From the NCBI GenBank assembly GCA_964653195.1, contig CAZZCX010000002.1, forward strand, positions 29,705 to 93,704: a DNA stretch of 64,000 bases, in the 5' to 3' direction. The number at the start of each line of letters is the position of its first letter. Position 1 is the first letter of the stretch. The notes below the pieces were generated by a model. It saw only the letters and a program-made list of their open reading frames with translations. It ran no database searches and had not been told where the DNA came from. The translations under genes and the position numbers were made by a program. The DNA comes from CAYMDS01 sp964653195. GTDB taxonomy: Bacteria > Patescibacteriota > Microgenomatia > Levybacterales > UBA12049. This document shows positions 52,897 through 62,154 of the stretch, piece after piece.

Positions 52897-54051
52897 TTAT
52901 TTAAGCTTATCTGTTCTCCAGATCAACCGGTTATATATAAAATAGTTAAGCGGAATAACTAAAAATACAATCACAGGTATCAAGATAACTATCCTAGTAG
53001 GTAACTTATAATCAAAAAACAAAATCTCTGAACCAAACACTTTCTCGGCAAGATAATAAGAAATAAATTGTATTAATATAGCGCCGAAGGATGCAAAATT
53101 GAATCTCAATAATCTTTGCAATATACTCCCTCGTTCTTTTAATTTCCCAGTATCGCTGAAAGTCCAAAAGTTATTTAACAAAAAATTTGAGATTATCGCT
53201 GATTCAGCACCTATAGCGACCGCAATTAGGTTTGTAGTACCTAGTATTACTGATATTTCTTGTGTAAAGAGCTGTATCATAAAACCAGTCCCTCCTACAA
53301 ATAAAAATTTTATAAATCGGCCTAACTCTGCAAGCCTTGTAAAGATAACATACTTTAGAATATCTAAAATATAATCTAATGGAGCGATCTTAGAATTACC
53401 TAATTTTCGATCTGAAAAATGCACAGGTACCTCAGTAATTTTGAAACCTGCTCTTATAGCCTTATGTAAAAAAGCAATTTGAAATATATAACCGTCATAT
53501 CCTTTCATTGTCGGGGCAATACTTAAATATGCTTCTTTTTTAATCGCCCGAAATCCTCCAGTCCAATCATGTTGATTGTATATACCAAAGACTATTCTTA
53601 CAAAATTATTTGCTACAACTGAAAAAAGCTTTCTTTGAATTGGCCAATTTTTGGGTATTGACCCCCCGTCGCTATAACGCGTTTGAACAACCATATCATA
53701 ACCTTCTTCAATTTTTTTTATAAACTTTGGGATATCATGCGGGTTAAACTGAAAATCCGCATCTATACTTAAAACGACGTCAGCATCTGATTCTTTTATC
53801 GCATAATTCATTGATCTTATATATGCAGCACCAAGTCCTTTCTTTTCGCCTAAATTAATATCTAAATTCTTCCATTTTTTCATATGTAATCTTACTTCTT
53901 CAGCTGTACCGTCTGGTGAGTAATCATCAGCTACTAAAATACTCATTTTATGATTATTTATTTTAGGAAATACTTCTACTTCCATTATCGTTATCAATTT
54001 ACCGATATTCTCTCTTTCGTTATATGTTGCAGGTATTATAGTAATATTCAT
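52897..54051 (-). CDS. Polyprenyl-phosphate glycosyltransferase fused to GtrA domain
   Basis: This is a 384-residue two-domain protein. Residues 1-235 form a Dpm1-like GT2 domain (ITIIPATYNERENIG, LVADDYSPDGT, LSIDADFQFNPHDI, QHDWTGGFRAIKKEAY). Residues about 245-380 form a four-TM GtrA domain starting FIKFLFVGGTGFMIQLF and including ISNFLLNNFWTF. Such fusions synthesise polyprenyl-phosphate-hexose and may help flip it. The adjacent nucleotide-sugar genes and GT39 gene define its pathway. Confidence 0.93.
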   Translation of the reverse strand: MNITIIPATYNERENIGKLITIMEVEVFPKINNHKMSILVADDYSPDGTAEEVRLHMKKWKNLDINLGEKKGLGAAYIRSMNYAIKESDADVVLSIDADFQFNPHDIPKFIKKIEEGYDMVVQTRYSDGGSIPKNWPIQRKLFSVVANNFVRIVFGIYNQHDWTGGFRAIKKEAYLSIAPTMKGYDGYIFQIAFLHKAIRAGFKITEVPVHFSDRKLGNSKIAPLDYILDILKYVIFTRLAELGRFIKFLFVGGTGFMIQLFTQEISVILGTTNLIAVAIGAESAIISNFLLNNFWTFSDTGKLKERGSILQRLLRFNFASFGAILIQFISYYLAEKVFGSEILFFDYKLPTRIVILIPVIVFLVIPLNYFIYNRLIWRTDKLK

Positions 54052-54067
54052 AATTAGTTCTTATAAG

Positions 54068-55018
54068 CTACTTAATCTTAAAATAATCAATGGTAGCATT
54101 TAATCCGTATTCTAAACTGGTTTCTGGACTCCATTTCAATATTTTCTTTGCTTTTTCTATATCTGGTCGACGTTGTCTTGGATCATCCTTTGGCAACTCT
54201 TCGGTGTGCTGAATTTCGCTGTCTGACGATGTGAGTTGCTTTACTAAAGCCGCATATTCAAGGACAGTAAATTCCTTCTGGGAACCGATATTTATAATTT
54301 CTTTAGTAGTATTGGGATAAAACATCATACGCATTAAGCCTTCAATAGTATCATCTACAAAACAAAGTGATCGTGTTTGCGTACCATCACCAAAAATAGT
54401 AATCGGTCTTCCCTCTAACGCACTATTTATAAAATCGACAATCATTCTCTTATCGTCTTTTCGCATATGAGGACCGAAAGTGTTAAAGATTCTAGCAATC
54501 CGTGCGTCGACTCCGTCTCTCCAAAAATGTGCGACTAGCGTTTCCCCAAACCTCTTAGCTTCATCATAAACTGACCTTGGTCCAGTTGTCGATACATTTC
54601 CTCTATACTCTTCTTTCTGAGGGTGCTCCAGTGGATCTCCATAAACTTCTGACGTCGAAGCAAAAAGGAAAGTTGCATTATTTTTTTTTGCAAATTTTAG
54701 TAATTGCAAAGTCCCGGTAGTATTTGCCAGCATGGTTTCCAAGGGTAAAACATGATAACTGATTGGGCTATGATGATTTGGTGACGCAGGCGAAGCTAAA
54801 TGAAATACCGCGTTTACTTTAATATCTAAAGCCAAAGGAGTAATTATGTCATGCTTTATAAAGCTGAAATTACTATTTGTTGATAGATGCGTGATATTAC
54901 TATTTGAACCAGTAAGCAAGTTATCCACGCAGATAACTTTATAATCTTCTTTCAGCAATCTTTCGCACAAGTGAGAGCCGATAAACCCTGCACCACCGGT
55001 AACAACAACTGTATCCAT
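54068..55018 (-). CDS. NAD-dependent sugar epimerase/dehydratase, UDP-glucuronate decarboxylase-like
   Basis: This is a 316-residue extended SDR with VVVTGGAGFIGSHLCERLL (NAD site), DNLLTGS, FHLASPASPNHH, FASTSEVYGDP, YDEAKRFGETL (catalytic Y-x-x-x-K) and ARIFNTFGPHMRKDD with GDGTQTRSLCFVDD. The HLASPASP and RIFNTFGPHM stretches are typical of UDP-xylose synthases. With the UDP-glucose dehydrogenase at 57677 it would give UDP-xylose. The exact specificity is not certain. Confidence 0.85.
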   Translation of the reverse strand: MDTVVVTGGAGFIGSHLCERLLKEDYKVICVDNLLTGSNSNITHLSTNSNFSFIKHDIITPLALDIKVNAVFHLASPASPNHHSPISYHVLPLETMLANTTGTLQLLKFAKKNNATFLFASTSEVYGDPLEHPQKEEYRGNVSTTGPRSVYDEAKRFGETLVAHFWRDGVDARIARIFNTFGPHMRKDDKRMIVDFINSALEGRPITIFGDGTQTRSLCFVDDTIEGLMRMMFYPNTTKEIINIGSQKEFTVLEYAALVKQLTSSDSEIQHTEELPKDDPRQRRPDIEKAKKILKWSPETSLEYGLNATIDYFKIK

Positions 55019-55025
55019 AAATAAA

Positions 55026-55155
55026 AAATCCTAAATACTAATATCTAAGCTCTAAACAAAACCTAAATTATATTTTCAAACCCTCAAAACTTTTCAGGTT
55101 TTGAATTTCGAACTTTTGAATTTGTTTAGATACTAGTATAAGGTATTTAGGATTT
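55026..55155. repeat. 130-bp inverted repeat filling the UXS-gmd gap
   Basis: AAATCCTAAATAC (55026-55038) is perfectly repeated in reverse at 55143-55155. TAAACAAA (55053-55060) is matched by TTTGTTTA (55121-55128), and the centre is a CAAAAC/GTTTTG hairpin. Both arms are phased in 7-bp units. It has no coding content and could form one long imperfect hairpin in the mRNA or DNA. Confidence 0.75.
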
Positions 55156-55158
55156 GTA

Positions 55159-56130
55159 CTAACTATTTCTTTTTTCTAACTCTAGATCTGCTTCAACCAT
55201 CATTTTGACTAATTCTGAAAATGATGTTTTAGGAGACCAACCTAATTTATCTTTTGCTTTACTAAAATCACCAATTAAATTTTCCACTTCCGCCGGTCGC
55301 AAATATTCTGTTTTGTTTGGCTGAACATAATCCCGCCAATTGCTTATACCGACCGCTTCAAATGCTAGCTCTACAAATTCCAATACGCTATGATTTTCAC
55401 CAGTTGCGATTACAAAATCATCCGCTTCTTCCTGTTGTAGCATAAGCCACATTGCTTCAACATAATCTCCCGCAAAACCCCAATCTCTTTTCGAATCTAA
55501 ATTGCCTAACTCCAAAGTTTTCTGCTTACCTAATGATATTCTTGCTACTGCATTACTTATTTTTCTAGTAACAAACTCCAAACCTCTTCTAGGTGACTCA
55601 TGATTGAATAGAATTCCTGATACTGCAAACATATCATAGCTTTCCCGATAATTTACGGTTATATAGTGTCCATATACCTTTGCCACTCCATATGGAGAAC
55701 GCGGGTAAAACCTGGTCGTTTCTTTTTGAGGAGTCTCAGTTACCTTCCCAAACATCTCTGAACTTGATGCCTGGTAAAATCTAATTTTTTTGTTTACTTG
55801 ACGTACAGCATCTAACATCCTTGTAACTCCAAGTGCAGTAAATTCTCCTGTCAATACTGGTTGGCTCCACGATGCTTTCACGAAAGATTGGGCTGCAAGA
55901 TTATATACCTCATCTGGTTCCGCCTCCACTATCGCATCTGCTAAGGAAGCTTGATCAAGGAGATCTCCAGGAATTAGTTTAATTTTGTCAAAAATATGCT
56001 GGAAATTTTGCACATTTGGAGTACTTAATCTTCTAACAAGCCCACTAACTTTATAGCCTTTATTAAGTAAAAATTCTGCCAAATATGATCCATCTTGACC
56101 TGTAATACCTGTAATTAGTGCTTTTTTCAT
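55159..56130 (-). CDS. gmd: GDP-mannose 4,6-dehydratase
   Basis: The 323-residue SDR enzyme opens with ALITGITGQDGSYLAEFLL and has GLVRRLSTPN, EVYNLAAQSFVKASWSQP, YQASSSEMFGK, RSPYGVAKVYGH (Y-x-x-x-K) and LFNHESPRRGLEFVTRKI. This set is diagnostic for Gmd, which converts GDP-mannose to GDP-4-keto-6-deoxymannose. It is slightly shorter than the E. coli enzyme. The reductase gene at 56150 lies 19 bp upstream. Confidence 0.94.
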   Translation of the reverse strand: MKKALITGITGQDGSYLAEFLLNKGYKVSGLVRRLSTPNVQNFQHIFDKIKLIPGDLLDQASLADAIVEAEPDEVYNLAAQSFVKASWSQPVLTGEFTALGVTRMLDAVRQVNKKIRFYQASSSEMFGKVTETPQKETTRFYPRSPYGVAKVYGHYITVNYRESYDMFAVSGILFNHESPRRGLEFVTRKISNAVARISLGKQKTLELGNLDSKRDWGFAGDYVEAMWLMLQQEEADDFVIATGENHSVLEFVELAFEAVGISNWRDYVQPNKTEYLRPAEVENLIGDFSKAKDKLGWSPKTSFSELVKMMVEADLELEKRNS

Positions 56131-56149
56131 AATAGTCCCAAATACGATT

Positions 56150-57115
56150 TTATATAACTTTCCGCCAATAGTCCAGTATGTCTTGTAATGTGTTTTCTAT
56201 CAATGCCTCTGGAACCCAACCTGTAGTTCTTTTAAATTTATCTGAATTACAGCGTAGTTCAGGAATATCACTAGGACGAAATAAAGATTTATCAGACTCC
56301 ACGGATATCTTTACTACTGATAAAGATAATAAAATATCAAGTATTTCTCTTATCGAGTAAGATTTACCTGTACCAATATTATAAACTTCACCTGGCGTGC
56401 AATGATCTAAAGCCAATAAATATGCTCTTACCATATCATGAACATCTGTAAAATCTCTTTTAGCGTCTAAATTACCAACTTTCAAAATTGGCTCTCCATT
56501 TCCTTTTTCTATTAAAGCAATTGCTCTGGCAAAGCGCGATACTGAAATGCTAGGAGACAACCTGGGACCAATATGATTAAAAGGACGAAGTACGACAATC
56601 GGAAGTTTATAAGCGAGAAAATAACTCAATCCTAAATAATCCTGTGTGATTTTAGATACTGAATAAGGATTATCCGGCCGAAATTTAACATCCTCGTCAA
56701 TTGGCAAATCATTTGCACTTACATTTCCGTATACATGAGAAGATGATGTAATTATTATACTTTGTATTTTTAAATTATTATTTTTTACTGCTTCTAAAAG
56801 ATTCACTTGAGACATAATATTATTCATCAGCATATCTGTCGGATTTGCGAAACTTTCTGTAACAGATGTAGACGCTGCCAAATGATATATTATCTCCGGT
56901 TTAACTATATTTATAGCCTTACTTATATCTTGAGAATTTAAAAGATTTACTTTATAAAGGTTCACTGATTCCTTTATGCGATCAAGATTATCTAAATGCC
57001 TATCGCTTACATGAGTACCAAAAATATCAAATTTATTCTCGGAATTTAATAACTCCGCTAAATGGCTTCCGGCAAACCCAGTAATCCCTGTTATAAATAC
57101 TTTTTTTCGATTCAT
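56150..57115 (-). CDS. GDP-4-keto-6-deoxymannose reductase-like SDR (Rmd-type)
   Basis: The 321-residue extended SDR has VFITGITGFAGSHLAELLN, YHLAASTSVTESFANP, IITSSSHVYGN, NPYSVSKITQDYLGL, and VLRPFNHIGPRLS. R-P-F-N-H-I-G-P and N-P-Y-S-V-S-K are typical of Rmd and related reductases. With gmd it would produce GDP-D-rhamnose or a related GDP-deoxyhexose. It is placed directly upstream of gmd in the same operon. Epimerase activity toward another sugar is an alternative. Confidence 0.85.
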   Translation of the reverse strand: MNRKKVFITGITGFAGSHLAELLNSENKFDIFGTHVSDRHLDNLDRIKESVNLYKVNLLNSQDISKAINIVKPEIIYHLAASTSVTESFANPTDMLMNNIMSQVNLLEAVKNNNLKIQSIIITSSSHVYGNVSANDLPIDEDVKFRPDNPYSVSKITQDYLGLSYFLAYKLPIVVLRPFNHIGPRLSPSISVSRFARAIALIEKGNGEPILKVGNLDAKRDFTDVHDMVRAYLLALDHCTPGEVYNIGTGKSYSIREILDILLSLSVVKISVESDKSLFRPSDIPELRCNSDKFKRTTGWVPEALIENTLQDILDYWRKVI

Positions 57116-57118
57116 AAA

Positions 57119-57652
57119 TTAAGCAACTATGTGTTTTAGTTTCTTCATTATAGCATTGAAATCCGGATATGTTATCTTTTGAATAGCTTCATCTAGAGTA
57201 TACCAGCCGGCTGAATTAAATTCTCTTTCCTCAAACCTAAACTTCTCTAATCCTCTCATGTAAACTACATAAAATAAATCATAATGCTTTCTACAAATTC
57301 CGCTTGGTATACAGTCGGTAACATTTGCCTCAAAAAGCTGTATCTTTTCATCTGTGATTACATATCCCAACTCCTCATTGAATTCACGCTTTACAGCTGT
57401 AAGAGGATTTTCTCCTAAATCAATATGCCCTCCCGGTGGTGACCAAATTCCAGCCTTTATATGATCAACGATATAAACTTTTTTTGTAACAATATCAAAT
57501 GGGATAAATAAAACACAAAAATGGCTTTCTCTATTTTGAGGTTTCGTGAAGGGAGGTCCTTGTGAAATTCTCTTCGTGAAACCAGAAATAGTGTTTTTAT
57601 TCACTGATTTTAACTTCTCAAGCTCTATAAGTACTGAAGGTATAGAATCCAT
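57119..57652 (-). CDS. Nudix hydrolase
   Basis: The 177-residue protein has the Nudix box GGHIDLGENPLTAVKREFNE then ELGYV near residues 73-97, preceded by KAGIWSPPGGH. The N-terminal part is longer than in MutT and contains basic residues (SGFTKRISQGPPF). It follows ugd by 24 bp and precedes the rmd-like gene by 3 bp, so it lies inside the nucleotide-sugar operon. It may hydrolyse a nucleotide sugar, but specificity is not visible. Confidence 0.82.
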   Translation of the reverse strand: MDSIPSVLIELEKLKSVNKNTISGFTKRISQGPPFTKPQNRESHFCVLFIPFDIVTKKVYIVDHIKAGIWSPPGGHIDLGENPLTAVKREFNEELGYVITDEKIQLFEANVTDCIPSGICRKHYDLFYVVYMRGLEKFRFEEREFNSAGWYTLDEAIQKITYPDFNAIMKKLKHIVA

Positions 57653-57676
57653 TTATTATTAAATATTACCGCTAAA

Positions 57677-58990
57677 TTATCTTCCTACTCCAATGTAGTT
57701 GAATCCTATCAGCTTTGCCTTTTCCGGATTATAGATATTTCTACCATCGATAATATTCGGGGTAGCCATAAGGTTTTTTAACTTTTCCAAATCCAATTCT
57801 TTAAATACGTTCCATTCCGTCATAAGAATTAATAACTGAGCGTCTTTTGCGGTTTCATATGGGCTATCCACGAAAAAAATACTATCACCGGAAAATCTTT
57901 TCTTGGAATTTTCAATTGAAACAGGATCATACACCTTAATTAAAGCGCCTTCATCTAACAACTGATTGATTACTGAAATTGATGGTGCATCCCTTAAATC
58001 GTCAGTATCAGGTTTAAATGAAAGTCCTAAAACTCCAATTGTTTTCCCTTTTACTGATCCTTTTAAAATACGGCGGGCTTTGTCTGAAATACCTTTAATT
58101 GCATCCTGATTTATAGACTCAACCGCTTTGAGTAATTTAAATTCATATCCGTAGTTTCCTGCTATAGAAATTAAGGCTTTAACGTCTTTAGGAAAACAAC
58201 TACCGCCATAACCGGCACCTGCATTCAGAAATGCACTACCTATTCTTTTATCTTGTCCGATAGCCTGAAGTACTTGTGGCCCATCTGCTCCTAATTTTTC
58301 AGAAAGCTGTGCTATGGCATTTGCGAATGAAATTTTTGTGGCCAAAAATGCATTTGAAGCATATTTAATCATTTCGGCAGTTGGTATATTCGTAAGAATT
58401 AATGATACTTTACCATTCCCTGACGTAATTGGCTTATGAAGATCTATTAGAAATTCTTCTGCCTTTTTTGAATCACTTCCAATTACCACTCTATCCGGAT
58501 GTAACGTATCTGATATTGCCTGACCTTCTCTAAGAAATTCTGGTACAGATGCATAATCAAATTGAACTCTTTCAGGTTTTACTTTTGTAATAATTTCTCT
58601 AACCTTTTCGCTGGTTCCTACAGGAACAGTACTTTTTGTAATAACAACTGCATATTTTTTAAGATTCTTACCTATCTTTTCAGCTACATCAAATACAACA
58701 GATAAATCTGCTTCACCACTTGGCTTTGGTGGTGTTCCTACGGCTATAAATATTACATCTGATTGTGAAATTGATGGTGAATAATCTAAAGTGAATAACA
58801 ATCTTCCGGCATTGACGTTTCTTTTTACCATTTCTTCAAGGCCTGGTTCATATATCGGAATAATTCCTTTTTTTAGATTATCTATCTTCGATGGGGTATG
58901 TCCTATAACCCAAACCTTGTTACCTAAATCTGCAAAAACGGTCGCAGTGACTAAACCTACATATCCATGACCCACAAATGTTATTGTCAT
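57677..58990 (-). CDS. UDP-glucose/GDP-mannose dehydrogenase family enzyme (UDP-glucose 6-dehydrogenase)
   Basis: The 437-residue dehydrogenase has ITFVGHGYVGLVTATVFA (NAD site), VIFIAVGTPPKPSGEADLS, ITKSTVPVGTSEKV, EFLREGQAISD and NAGAGYGGSCFPKDVKAL, with catalytic Cys near 265. IGVLGLSFKPDTDDLRDAP and the C-terminal ILMTEWNVFKELD follow. It oxidises UDP-glucose to UDP-glucuronate (or GDP-mannose to the uronate). The UXS-like decarboxylase in the same region supports the UDP route. It starts 3 bp downstream of the rmlD stop. Confidence 0.92.
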   Translation of the reverse strand: MTITFVGHGYVGLVTATVFADLGNKVWVIGHTPSKIDNLKKGIIPIYEPGLEEMVKRNVNAGRLLFTLDYSPSISQSDVIFIAVGTPPKPSGEADLSVVFDVAEKIGKNLKKYAVVITKSTVPVGTSEKVREIITKVKPERVQFDYASVPEFLREGQAISDTLHPDRVVIGSDSKKAEEFLIDLHKPITSGNGKVSLILTNIPTAEMIKYASNAFLATKISFANAIAQLSEKLGADGPQVLQAIGQDKRIGSAFLNAGAGYGGSCFPKDVKALISIAGNYGYEFKLLKAVESINQDAIKGISDKARRILKGSVKGKTIGVLGLSFKPDTDDLRDAPSISVINQLLDEGALIKVYDPVSIENSKKRFSGDSIFFVDSPYETAKDAQLLILMTEWNVFKELDLEKLKNLMATPNIIDGRNIYNPEKAKLIGFNYIGVGR

Positions 58991-58992
58991 AT

Positions 58993-59865
58993 TTAATTTT
59001 TTATTATATCTAGTGCATCTTCAAACCGCCGTATCGTAACTCCAATCTGCTTTATTCTATCATTTCTTAAAAATAAATTATATGGTCTTTCAGCACGTCC
59101 TTGAAAATACTCACTACGAGTATTTTTATCAATTAATTTTGAAGGTAAGTTGTATTTACTAGCTATTATAAGTGATGCATCAAACGGTGTAAGCGTCTGA
59201 TTTCCAACCACATGAAATATGCCGTTTTCCGTACTGCTGATAACATGATCAAGAGCAGTGGCTATATCATCAATAAAAGTAGGGACAAATACATGATCTG
59301 TTATGGCCTTTACTGGTTGTCCGTTTTTAAGGCGTGAAACAATAGCCTGAACAAAATCGTTTTTTTTCGTAAAACGAAAACCGAATGGATAAGCTATTCT
59401 CAAGATAATGTTATCAACTCCAGATTCAGTAACTGCATTTTCGCCTTTGTATTTCGTTTCCCCATACCAATTTATGGGGTTAGGTATATCAGTCTCGTTA
59501 TAAGAGTCACCGGTGGCTTTTTTGCCATCAAATACAAAATCAGTAGAAATATAAATTAATTTTTTTCTTGTTTCCCGACATATATTTGCTATATGCGTTG
59601 TGGCATCTACATTTATCTTCCAGGCTTCTCCTCCAGATCCCAATGCTTTATCTAGTTCACAGCCATCTACATCTGTTTTTGCTGCCATGTGAAGAAAGAA
59701 CTTAGCATCAGAAGTGGATATTATTTTTGTTATCTGATTTTTGTCTGTTATATCAGTGCCTGTTGATCTGCTTAAATTCTCAAATGAAAATTTATTCTTG
59801 AGCAAATCAATAACTCTAGTACCTACCAAACCGTTTAAGCCTGTTCCGAGGATTTTTGTAGTCAT
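58993..59865 (-). CDS. rmlD: dTDP-4-dehydrorhamnose reductase-like SDR
   Basis: The 290-residue protein has ILGTGLNGLVGTRVIDLL, FLHMAAKTDVDGCE, YISTDFVFDGKK, NWYGETKYKGENAV (Y-x-x-x-K), LRIAYPFGFRF and FHVVGNQTLTPFDASLIIA. This is the RmlD pattern. It would reduce dTDP-4-keto-deoxyhexose with NAD(P)H. It overlaps rmlB by 4 bp (ATGA). No rmlC-type epimerase gene is present in the cluster, so the final sugar may not be L-rhamnose. Confidence 0.88.
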   Translation of the reverse strand: MTTKILGTGLNGLVGTRVIDLLKNKFSFENLSRSTGTDITDKNQITKIISTSDAKFFLHMAAKTDVDGCELDKALGSGGEAWKINVDATTHIANICRETRKKLIYISTDFVFDGKKATGDSYNETDIPNPINWYGETKYKGENAVTESGVDNIILRIAYPFGFRFTKKNDFVQAIVSRLKNGQPVKAITDHVFVPTFIDDIATALDHVISSTENGIFHVVGNQTLTPFDASLIIASKYNLPSKLIDKNTRSEYFQGRAERPYNLFLRNDRIKQIGVTIRRFEDALDIIKN

Positions 59866-60872
59866 TTTTTGTATTGTTTATCGTAATATTCTTTGTACGC
59901 ACCTGATTTAATTTCTTGCCACCATACCTTATTCTCCTGGTACCACTGTACCGTTTTCTCAAGCCATTCATCGAAAGTATGCAACGGCTCCCATCCAAGT
60001 TCTGTTTTAATTTTCGTCCAATCTATATCGTATTTTCTATCATGCCCAGGTCGATCTTTCACATATTCGATACAACTATCATCCTTACCTAATAACATCG
60101 CTATCTTTTTTGCGACAGCGATATTCGGAATTAATTCACTCATTCCACCCACACAATAAGTCTCGCCAGTTTTCCCTGTTTGTAAAACTGCATCAATTGC
60201 ACGACAATGATCTTCAACATATAACCAATCTCTCGTATACAACCCATCTCCATAGATAGGTATTTTTTTATCTTCCAATACATTTGTAATTGCCAGAGCA
60301 ATTAGTTTTTCAGGAAACATGAATGGCCCAAAGTTATTTGAACAATTTGTAATAGTTATAGGTAAACCGAATGTTATGTTATATGCCCGCACCAAATGAT
60401 CTGAGCCAGCTTTACTTGCAGCATAAGGACTTCGAGGATTATAGGGTGTCTCTTCTGTAAACTTTTTTGGGTCATCCAGCTCTAGACTACCAAACACTTC
60501 ATCAGTTGATACATGATGGAAGCGTTTTACTTTATTTTTCAGCGCTGCATCAAGTAGTACCTGCGTACCCAAAACATTCGTTTTCGCGAATATGGCAGGA
60601 TCCATAATAGACCGATCTACATGTGATTCAGCAGCGAAATGAACAACCACATCAATTCCCTCCATTGCTTTCTCTACTATCAACGCGTCACTGATATCTC
60701 CGTGCACAAAAGAATAATTAGGATTATTGGCAACAGCCGCTAGGTTTTTCAGATTCCCAGCATATGTTAGTTTATCCAAGTTCACTATTGAGTCTTGGGG
60801 ATACTTTTTCATCCAATAAAGGATAAAATTCGACCCAATAAATCCCGCACCTCCTGTAACTAATAATTTCAT
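59862..60872 (-). CDS. rmlB: dTDP-glucose 4,6-dehydratase
   Basis: The 336-residue SDR shows LLVTGGAGFIGSNFILYW, NLDKLTYAGNLKNL, VVHFAAESHVDRSI, FHHVSTDEVFGSL, SPYAASKAGSDHLV, TNCSNNFGPFMFPEKLI and GLYTRDWLYVEDHCRA. These are the full RmlB signature motifs, including D-E of the dehydration site. It converts dTDP-glucose to dTDP-4-keto-6-deoxyglucose. It overlaps the upstream Nudix gene and the downstream rmlD by 4 bp each. Confidence 0.96.
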   Translation of the reverse strand: MKLLVTGGAGFIGSNFILYWMKKYPQDSIVNLDKLTYAGNLKNLAAVANNPNYSFVHGDISDALIVEKAMEGIDVVVHFAAESHVDRSIMDPAIFAKTNVLGTQVLLDAALKNKVKRFHHVSTDEVFGSLELDDPKKFTEETPYNPRSPYAASKAGSDHLVRAYNITFGLPITITNCSNNFGPFMFPEKLIALAITNVLEDKKIPIYGDGLYTRDWLYVEDHCRAIDAVLQTGKTGETYCVGGMSELIPNIAVAKKIAMLLGKDDSCIEYVKDRPGHDRKYDIDWTKIKTELGWEPLHTFDEWLEKTVQWYQENKVWWQEIKSGAYKEYYDKQYKK

Positions 60873-61414
60873 AAATTTAGCTTTCCTTTTTGTAATAAAC
60901 TCTCAATAAGCAAAATTCCAGTAACGGATGATTGTTTCATAATTTCACCGGAATATATTTTATCAATAGCTACTTTTAATGGAATCTTTACAATGGTTAA
61001 TGCTTCTGACGGATCAAGCTTTTGTTTCATTTGATATAAATCAGTAGCTAAAAAGTAATATAAAGGCCATTCCATGATACCAGAAGCCATATCTAATTCC
61101 ACTAATGATCTCCAATTTTTTGCACCCAAACCAACTTCTTCTTCCAATTCCCTTTTTGCTGCTGCCATTGGTTCCTCATTATCCTCAATCATACCCGCTG
61201 GTATCTCTAAATATTCACGTTTCTGTAAATATCTATATTGTTTAGTTAAGAAAATCTCATGTTTTTCCGTTAAAGCGATAATCATACCAGCTGGTTTTAC
61301 TTTAATACCATGAAAAACATCTTTTTTATTACCAAAATGGACGTCTAGCGCATCTACTGAAAATAATTTTGTTTTAAGCAATGTTTTTCGAGAATTAATT
61401 ATAACGCGGCTCAT
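60869..61414 (-). CDS. Nudix hydrolase, ADP-ribose pyrophosphatase-like, embedded in the rml operon
   Basis: The product is 181 residues with AGMIIALTEKHEIFLTKQYRYLQKREYLEIPAGMIEDNEEP, where the box continues AAAKRELEEEVG near residue 90. The QYRY and E-I-P-A-G-M-I elements match ADP-ribose/NDP-sugar pyrophosphatases. It overlaps rmlA and rmlB by 4 bp each, so the three are translated as a unit. It occupies the place where an rmlC gene would be expected. It may control the level of nucleotide sugars. Confidence 0.85.
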   Translation of the reverse strand: MSRVIINSRKTLLKTKLFSVDALDVHFGNKKDVFHGIKVKPAGMIIALTEKHEIFLTKQYRYLQKREYLEIPAGMIEDNEEPMAAAKRELEEEVGLGAKNWRSLVELDMASGIMEWPLYYFLATDLYQMKQKLDPSEALTIVKIPLKVAIDKIYSGEIMKQSSVTGILLIESLLQKGKLNL

Positions 61415-62136
61415 GGTTGAACTTCTTTCTTAGCCTTCTCTGCCATGTAATTACTAGCACGGAGTAAACTGTCAAAGGTACCTGCATCTTCCCATAGACT
61501 ATCTAATACACTAACTTTTAATTCTCTACGATCCAGATATTGACGATATAAATCAGGGATCTCAATCTCTCCTCTATTTGATGGTTTAACATTTCTTGCA
61601 AATTCAGAAGCTCTATGATCGAATATATAGATTCCAACTACTGCATACTTGCTCAAAAACTGGGTTGGTTTTTCCTGAACTTCTATAGCCTTCATGTTCT
61701 CATCAAATTTCACCACTCCATAACGCTCTGGATCATGAACTTCCTTCGCGAATACATGTCCTCCGCTACTAAACTCTGATATTTCTCTTGAAAATTCATG
61801 ATCAAATATATTATCACCCAAAATCATAGTAACATTATCTCCTTTAATGAAACTTTCTCCGACTATAAATGCATCTGCCAAACCCTTCGGTTCTTCCTGA
61901 ATTTCATAAGTAAACTTCGCTCCAAACTCTTTTCCGGATCCAAGTAAATTTAAAAACTGTCCGGCGTATTCTGGTGCGATAATGATTAAGATATCTTTAA
62001 TACCAGCTTTTAAAAGCGTCTCCAGAGGATAAAAAATCATCGGCTTATTATAAACAGGCAATAATTGTTTTGAGGTAATTTTTGTTAATGGCCTTAGCCT
62101 TGTGGCTTTTCCGCCTGCTAATATAATACCCTTCAT
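61411..62136 (-). CDS. rmlA: Glucose-1-phosphate thymidylyltransferase (short form)
   Basis: The 241-residue nucleotidyltransferase starts MKGIILAGGKATRLRPLTK, and SKQLLPVYNKPMIFYPLETL, QEEPKGLADAFIVGE, MILGDNIFDHEF and FVEKPTQFL-type EVQEKPTQFLSKYAVVGIY all match RmlA. It lacks the roughly 45 C-terminal residues of E. coli RmlA, like other compact versions, so allosteric regulation by dTDP-rhamnose may be missing. It is the first gene of the rmlA-Nudix-rmlB-rmlD set. Confidence 0.92.
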   Translation of the reverse strand: MKGIILAGGKATRLRPLTKITSKQLLPVYNKPMIFYPLETLLKAGIKDILIIIAPEYAGQFLNLLGSGKEFGAKFTYEIQEEPKGLADAFIVGESFIKGDNVTMILGDNIFDHEFSREISEFSSGGHVFAKEVHDPERYGVVKFDENMKAIEVQEKPTQFLSKYAVVGIYIFDHRASEFARNVKPSNRGEIEIPDLYRQYLDRRELKVSVLDSLWEDAGTFDSLLRASNYMAEKAKKEVQP

Positions 62137-62154
62137 GTAATTAAAAACTTATAT

